A stretch of 64,000 nt of DNA. Origin: Ophiodon elongatus. Lineage: Eukaryota; Chordata; Actinopteri; Perciformes; Hexagrammidae. The position numbers and the translations under genes are program-made. The DNA is taken from contig JACSYO010000534.1 of NCBI GenBank assembly GCA_016806645.1, positions 51,001 to 115,000 of the forward strand. Direction: 5' to 3'. Below are positions 62,030 to 64,000 of this stretch, one piece after another (within the stretch, counting starts at the first letter, position 1; each line of letters opens with the position of its first letter). Below the pieces are notes generated by a model. That model searched no databases and had not been told where the DNA came from. It saw only the letters and a program-made list of their open reading frames with translations.

Positions 62030-63110
62030 AATAGATGTTTTAGGCTGGGAAGAGGCCAAAACTGGAATATGTTGAAAAATACACAGTTTACTTGATTTAC
62101 CTCAAACATTGTCCCTGAACAGCAGACTCTCAAGTTTCATGTTAATTTCATGAATACAAGATGTTCTCGTCACTTTTCTGACTTAAAGCTGCATTTCCAC
62201 GTTGTATGCTCTCAAAATACGTTTCGTCTGGCAAGAGGCCAAAAGTGGAATATGTTGAAAAATACACAGTTTACTTGATTTACCTCAATACATTATCCCT
62301 GTACAGCAGACTCTCAAGTTACATGTTAATTTCATGAATACATGATGTTCTCGTCACTTTTCTGACTTAAAGCTGCATTTCCACGTTGTCTGCTCTCAAA
62401 ATATGTTTCGTCAGGCAAGAGGCCAAAAGTGGAATATGTTGAAAAATACACAGTTTACTTGATTTACCTCAATACATTATCCCAGTACAGCAGACTCTCA
62501 AGTTTCATATTTATTTCATGAATACATGATGTCCTCATCACTTTTCAGCCTTAATGCTGCATTTTCAGTATTTATAGTCTGGAAAGACGTTTCGGCTTCG
62601 AAGAGCCCAACAGTCGATTTTGTTGAAAAATACACAGTTTAATTGATTTTCCTCAATACATTATCCCAGTACAGCAGACTCTCAAGTTTCATGTTAATTT
62701 CATGAATACATGATGTTCCCATCACATTTCTGCATTAAATCATAATTTTCAGTATTTATGGTCTGGAAAGACTTTTCGGCTTCGAAGAGGCCAACAGTGG
62801 ATTTTGTTAAGAAATACACAGTTTAATTGATTTTACTCAAAGAAATGTCCCTGAACAGCAGACTTCTAAGTTTCATGTTAATTTCAAGAATACATGATGT
62901 TTTAATCAATTTTCTGCTTTAAAGATGCATTTCCACATTGTATGCTCTCAAAAGACGTATCGGCTGGCAAGAGGCCAAAAGTGGAATATGTTGAAAAATA
63001 CACAGTTTACTTGATTTACCTCAATACATTGTCCCAGAACAGCACACTCTCAAGTTTCATGTTTATTTCATGAATACATGATGTTCTCATCACTTTTCTG
63101 CTTTAATGCT
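62030..63110. repeat. Third, partial copy of the 13.95-kb block
   Basis: 'ctcaaacattgtccctg' at 62,101 lies 47,906 bp after the first copy and 2,568 bp (about 14 monomers) after the second. It continues through 'tctgctctcaaaatatg', 'gaagagcccaacagtcg' (also at 14,694), g and h. One monomer, with 'gatgtcctcatcac' near 62,527, is n-type and is probably a conversion from HOR sequence. The preceding 61.64-61.78 kb ('gtgtgctc', 'gtacggcagac', 'catgttgatttt') matches 13.74-13.88 kb. Confidence 0.78.
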
Positions 63111-63660
63111 GCATTTTCAGTTTTTATGGTCTTGAAATACTTTTTTGGGAAGAGGATAAAAGTGGATTTTGTTGAAAAATACACAGTTTAATTGATTTTC
63201 CTCAATAAATTATTCCTGAACAGCAGACTTTTAAGTTTCATGTTAATTTCATGAATACATGATGTTTTAATAATTTTTCTGCATTAAAGCTGCATTTCCA
63301 CGTTGTATGCTCTCAAAATACGTTTCGTCTGGCAAGAGGCCAAAATTGGATTTTGTTGAAAAATACACAGTTTACTTGATTTTCCTCAGTAAGTTGTCCC
63401 TGTACAGCAGACTTTTAAGTTTCATGTTAATTTTATGAATACATGATGTTCTCGTAATTTTTCTGAATTAAATCTGCATTTCCACGTTGTATGTTCTCAG
63501 AAGACGTTTGTGCTGGGAAGAGGCCAAAAGTTGATTTTGTTGAAAAATACACAGTTTACTTGATTTTCTTCAATAAATTGTCCCTGAACAGCAGACTTTT
63601 AAGTTTCATGTTAATTTCATGAATACATGATGTTTTAATAATTTATCTGCCTTAAAGCTG

Positions 63661-64000
63661 GATGTTTCCTTCACTTTTCTTTCTTAAAAAACATACTTTT
63701 CAGTTTTTATGGTCTCAAAAGACGTTTCAGCCAGCAAACAGGCCAAAAGTGGATTTTGTTGCAAAATACACTTGATATTCCTCTATAAAGTCTCCCTGAA
63801 AAGCAGACTTTTAAGTTTCATGTAATTTCATTAATATATGATGTTTTAATCAATTTTCTGCCTTAAAAATAAATTTTCAGTTTTTATGGTCTAAAAAGAC
63901 TTTTCAGCCTGCGAACAGGCCAAAAGTGGATTTTTTTACAAAATACATAGTTTACTTGTTATTCCTCTATTAAATCTCCCAGAACAGCAGACTTTCAAGA
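63661..64000. repeat. Family B / mosaic monomers at the right edge
   Basis: The junction at 63,660 is out of register: 'gatgttt' of the A monomer at 63,628 is followed by a B-type 'gatgtttccttcac' only 33 bp later. The next monomer lacks about 7 bp of the usual 'cagttta' ('aaaatacacttgatattcc'). The following one mixes A-type 'ttaatcaattttctgcc' with a B-type middle. The array continues beyond the window. Confidence 0.82.

Larger units (their letters stand above)
55656..63660. repeat. Satellite family A, block 4 (about 43 monomers)
   Basis: A-type throughout, with many 'cgtatctcctgggaagagg' monomers. A 7-monomer repeat is present: 'gacgttttcggctggc' at 57,257 and 58,545, 1,288 bp apart, with 'taaatcttgagtatttatgg' monomers beside each. 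It holds a 100-bp foreign insert at 56.8 kb and two copies of the block first seen at 13.95 kb. The monomers from 63.1 kb rightward are increasingly mixed ('ttttttgggaagaggataaa'). Confidence 0.92.

Noticed and set aside
1..64000. CRISPR-like array (regular direct repeats)
   Set aside because: There is no short repeat with unique spacers. The whole ~184-bp unit repeats with graded divergence, and no cas genes are present.
1..64000. CENP-B box
   Set aside because: Candidate sites around 'tttcggcttcgaagagg', 'tttcgtctggcaagagg' and 'gcgaacgggcc' lack the required A and CGGG spacing on either strand, as far as I could check by eye.
1..64000. Inverted satellite segments (strand switches)
   Set aside because: I scanned for reverse-oriented monomers and saw every monomer in the same direction, including across all A/B boundaries.

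Overview
The window is entirely tandem satellite DNA. I find no protein-coding gene, tRNA, rRNA, CRISPR array, recognisable transposon or prokaryotic signal. All 64 kb is about 346 head-to-tail monomers of roughly 184-185 bp. It is AT-rich (about two-thirds A+T by eye), and every monomer is in the same orientation. This organisation (monomers near nucleosome-repeat length, higher-order repeats, homogenised blocks beside diverged ones) is typical of a eukaryotic centromeric or pericentromeric array. The species cannot be fixed from the sequence. The AT-rich ~185-bp monomer, one AluI site (AGCT) in many copies and two related subtypes resemble in description the type I satellites of zebrafish and related fish, but I could not compare sequences, and other vertebrates or plants remain possible.

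Two monomer families alternate in blocks. Family A (about 184 bp; 'ttgttgaaaaatacacag', 'tcatgaatacatgatg') fills 1-16,327, 22,873-31,187, 33,395-52,924 and 55,656-63,660. Family B (about 185 bp; 'ttgttgcaaaatacacag', 'cctctataaagtctccc', 'catgaatatgtgatg') fills 16,328-22,872, 31,188-33,394, 52,925-55,655 and 63,661-64,000. The families align along their whole length and share 'cagcagact' and a short dyad at the same phase. Family A itself holds two versions of its middle third, one of them B-like ('cattttcagtatttat').

Region by region: 1-10,880 is a higher-order repeat (HOR) of 18 monomers (3,315 bp), nearly identical between copies, with an extra dimer in copy 1 and an 8-monomer tandem duplication (1,474 bp) between copies 2 and 3. 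10,881-16,327 is more diverged A sequence, including a 1.8-kb block that recurs at 59.3-61.1 kb. 16.3-22.9 kb is a homogenised B array with a pattern of 4-, 5- and 9-monomer units. 22.9-31.2 kb is mosaic A with 8- and 15-monomer repeats. 31.2-33.4 kb is B. 33.4-52.9 kb is A with a macro-repeat seen four times, interrupted by blocks full of small deletions and A-to-G changes. 52.9-55.7 kb is B. 55.7-63.7 kb is A and carries the only clear non-satellite insert (about 100 bp near 56.8 kb), for which an unoccupied paralogous site exists at 61.6 kb. The last 340 bp are an A/B mosaic.

No genes act together here. The interest lies in how the array evolved: nested unequal exchanges, shared junction monomers, out-of-register breakpoints, and clustered damage or assembly error. 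All short open frames (89 codons or fewer) are by-products of the repeat and are not annotated.
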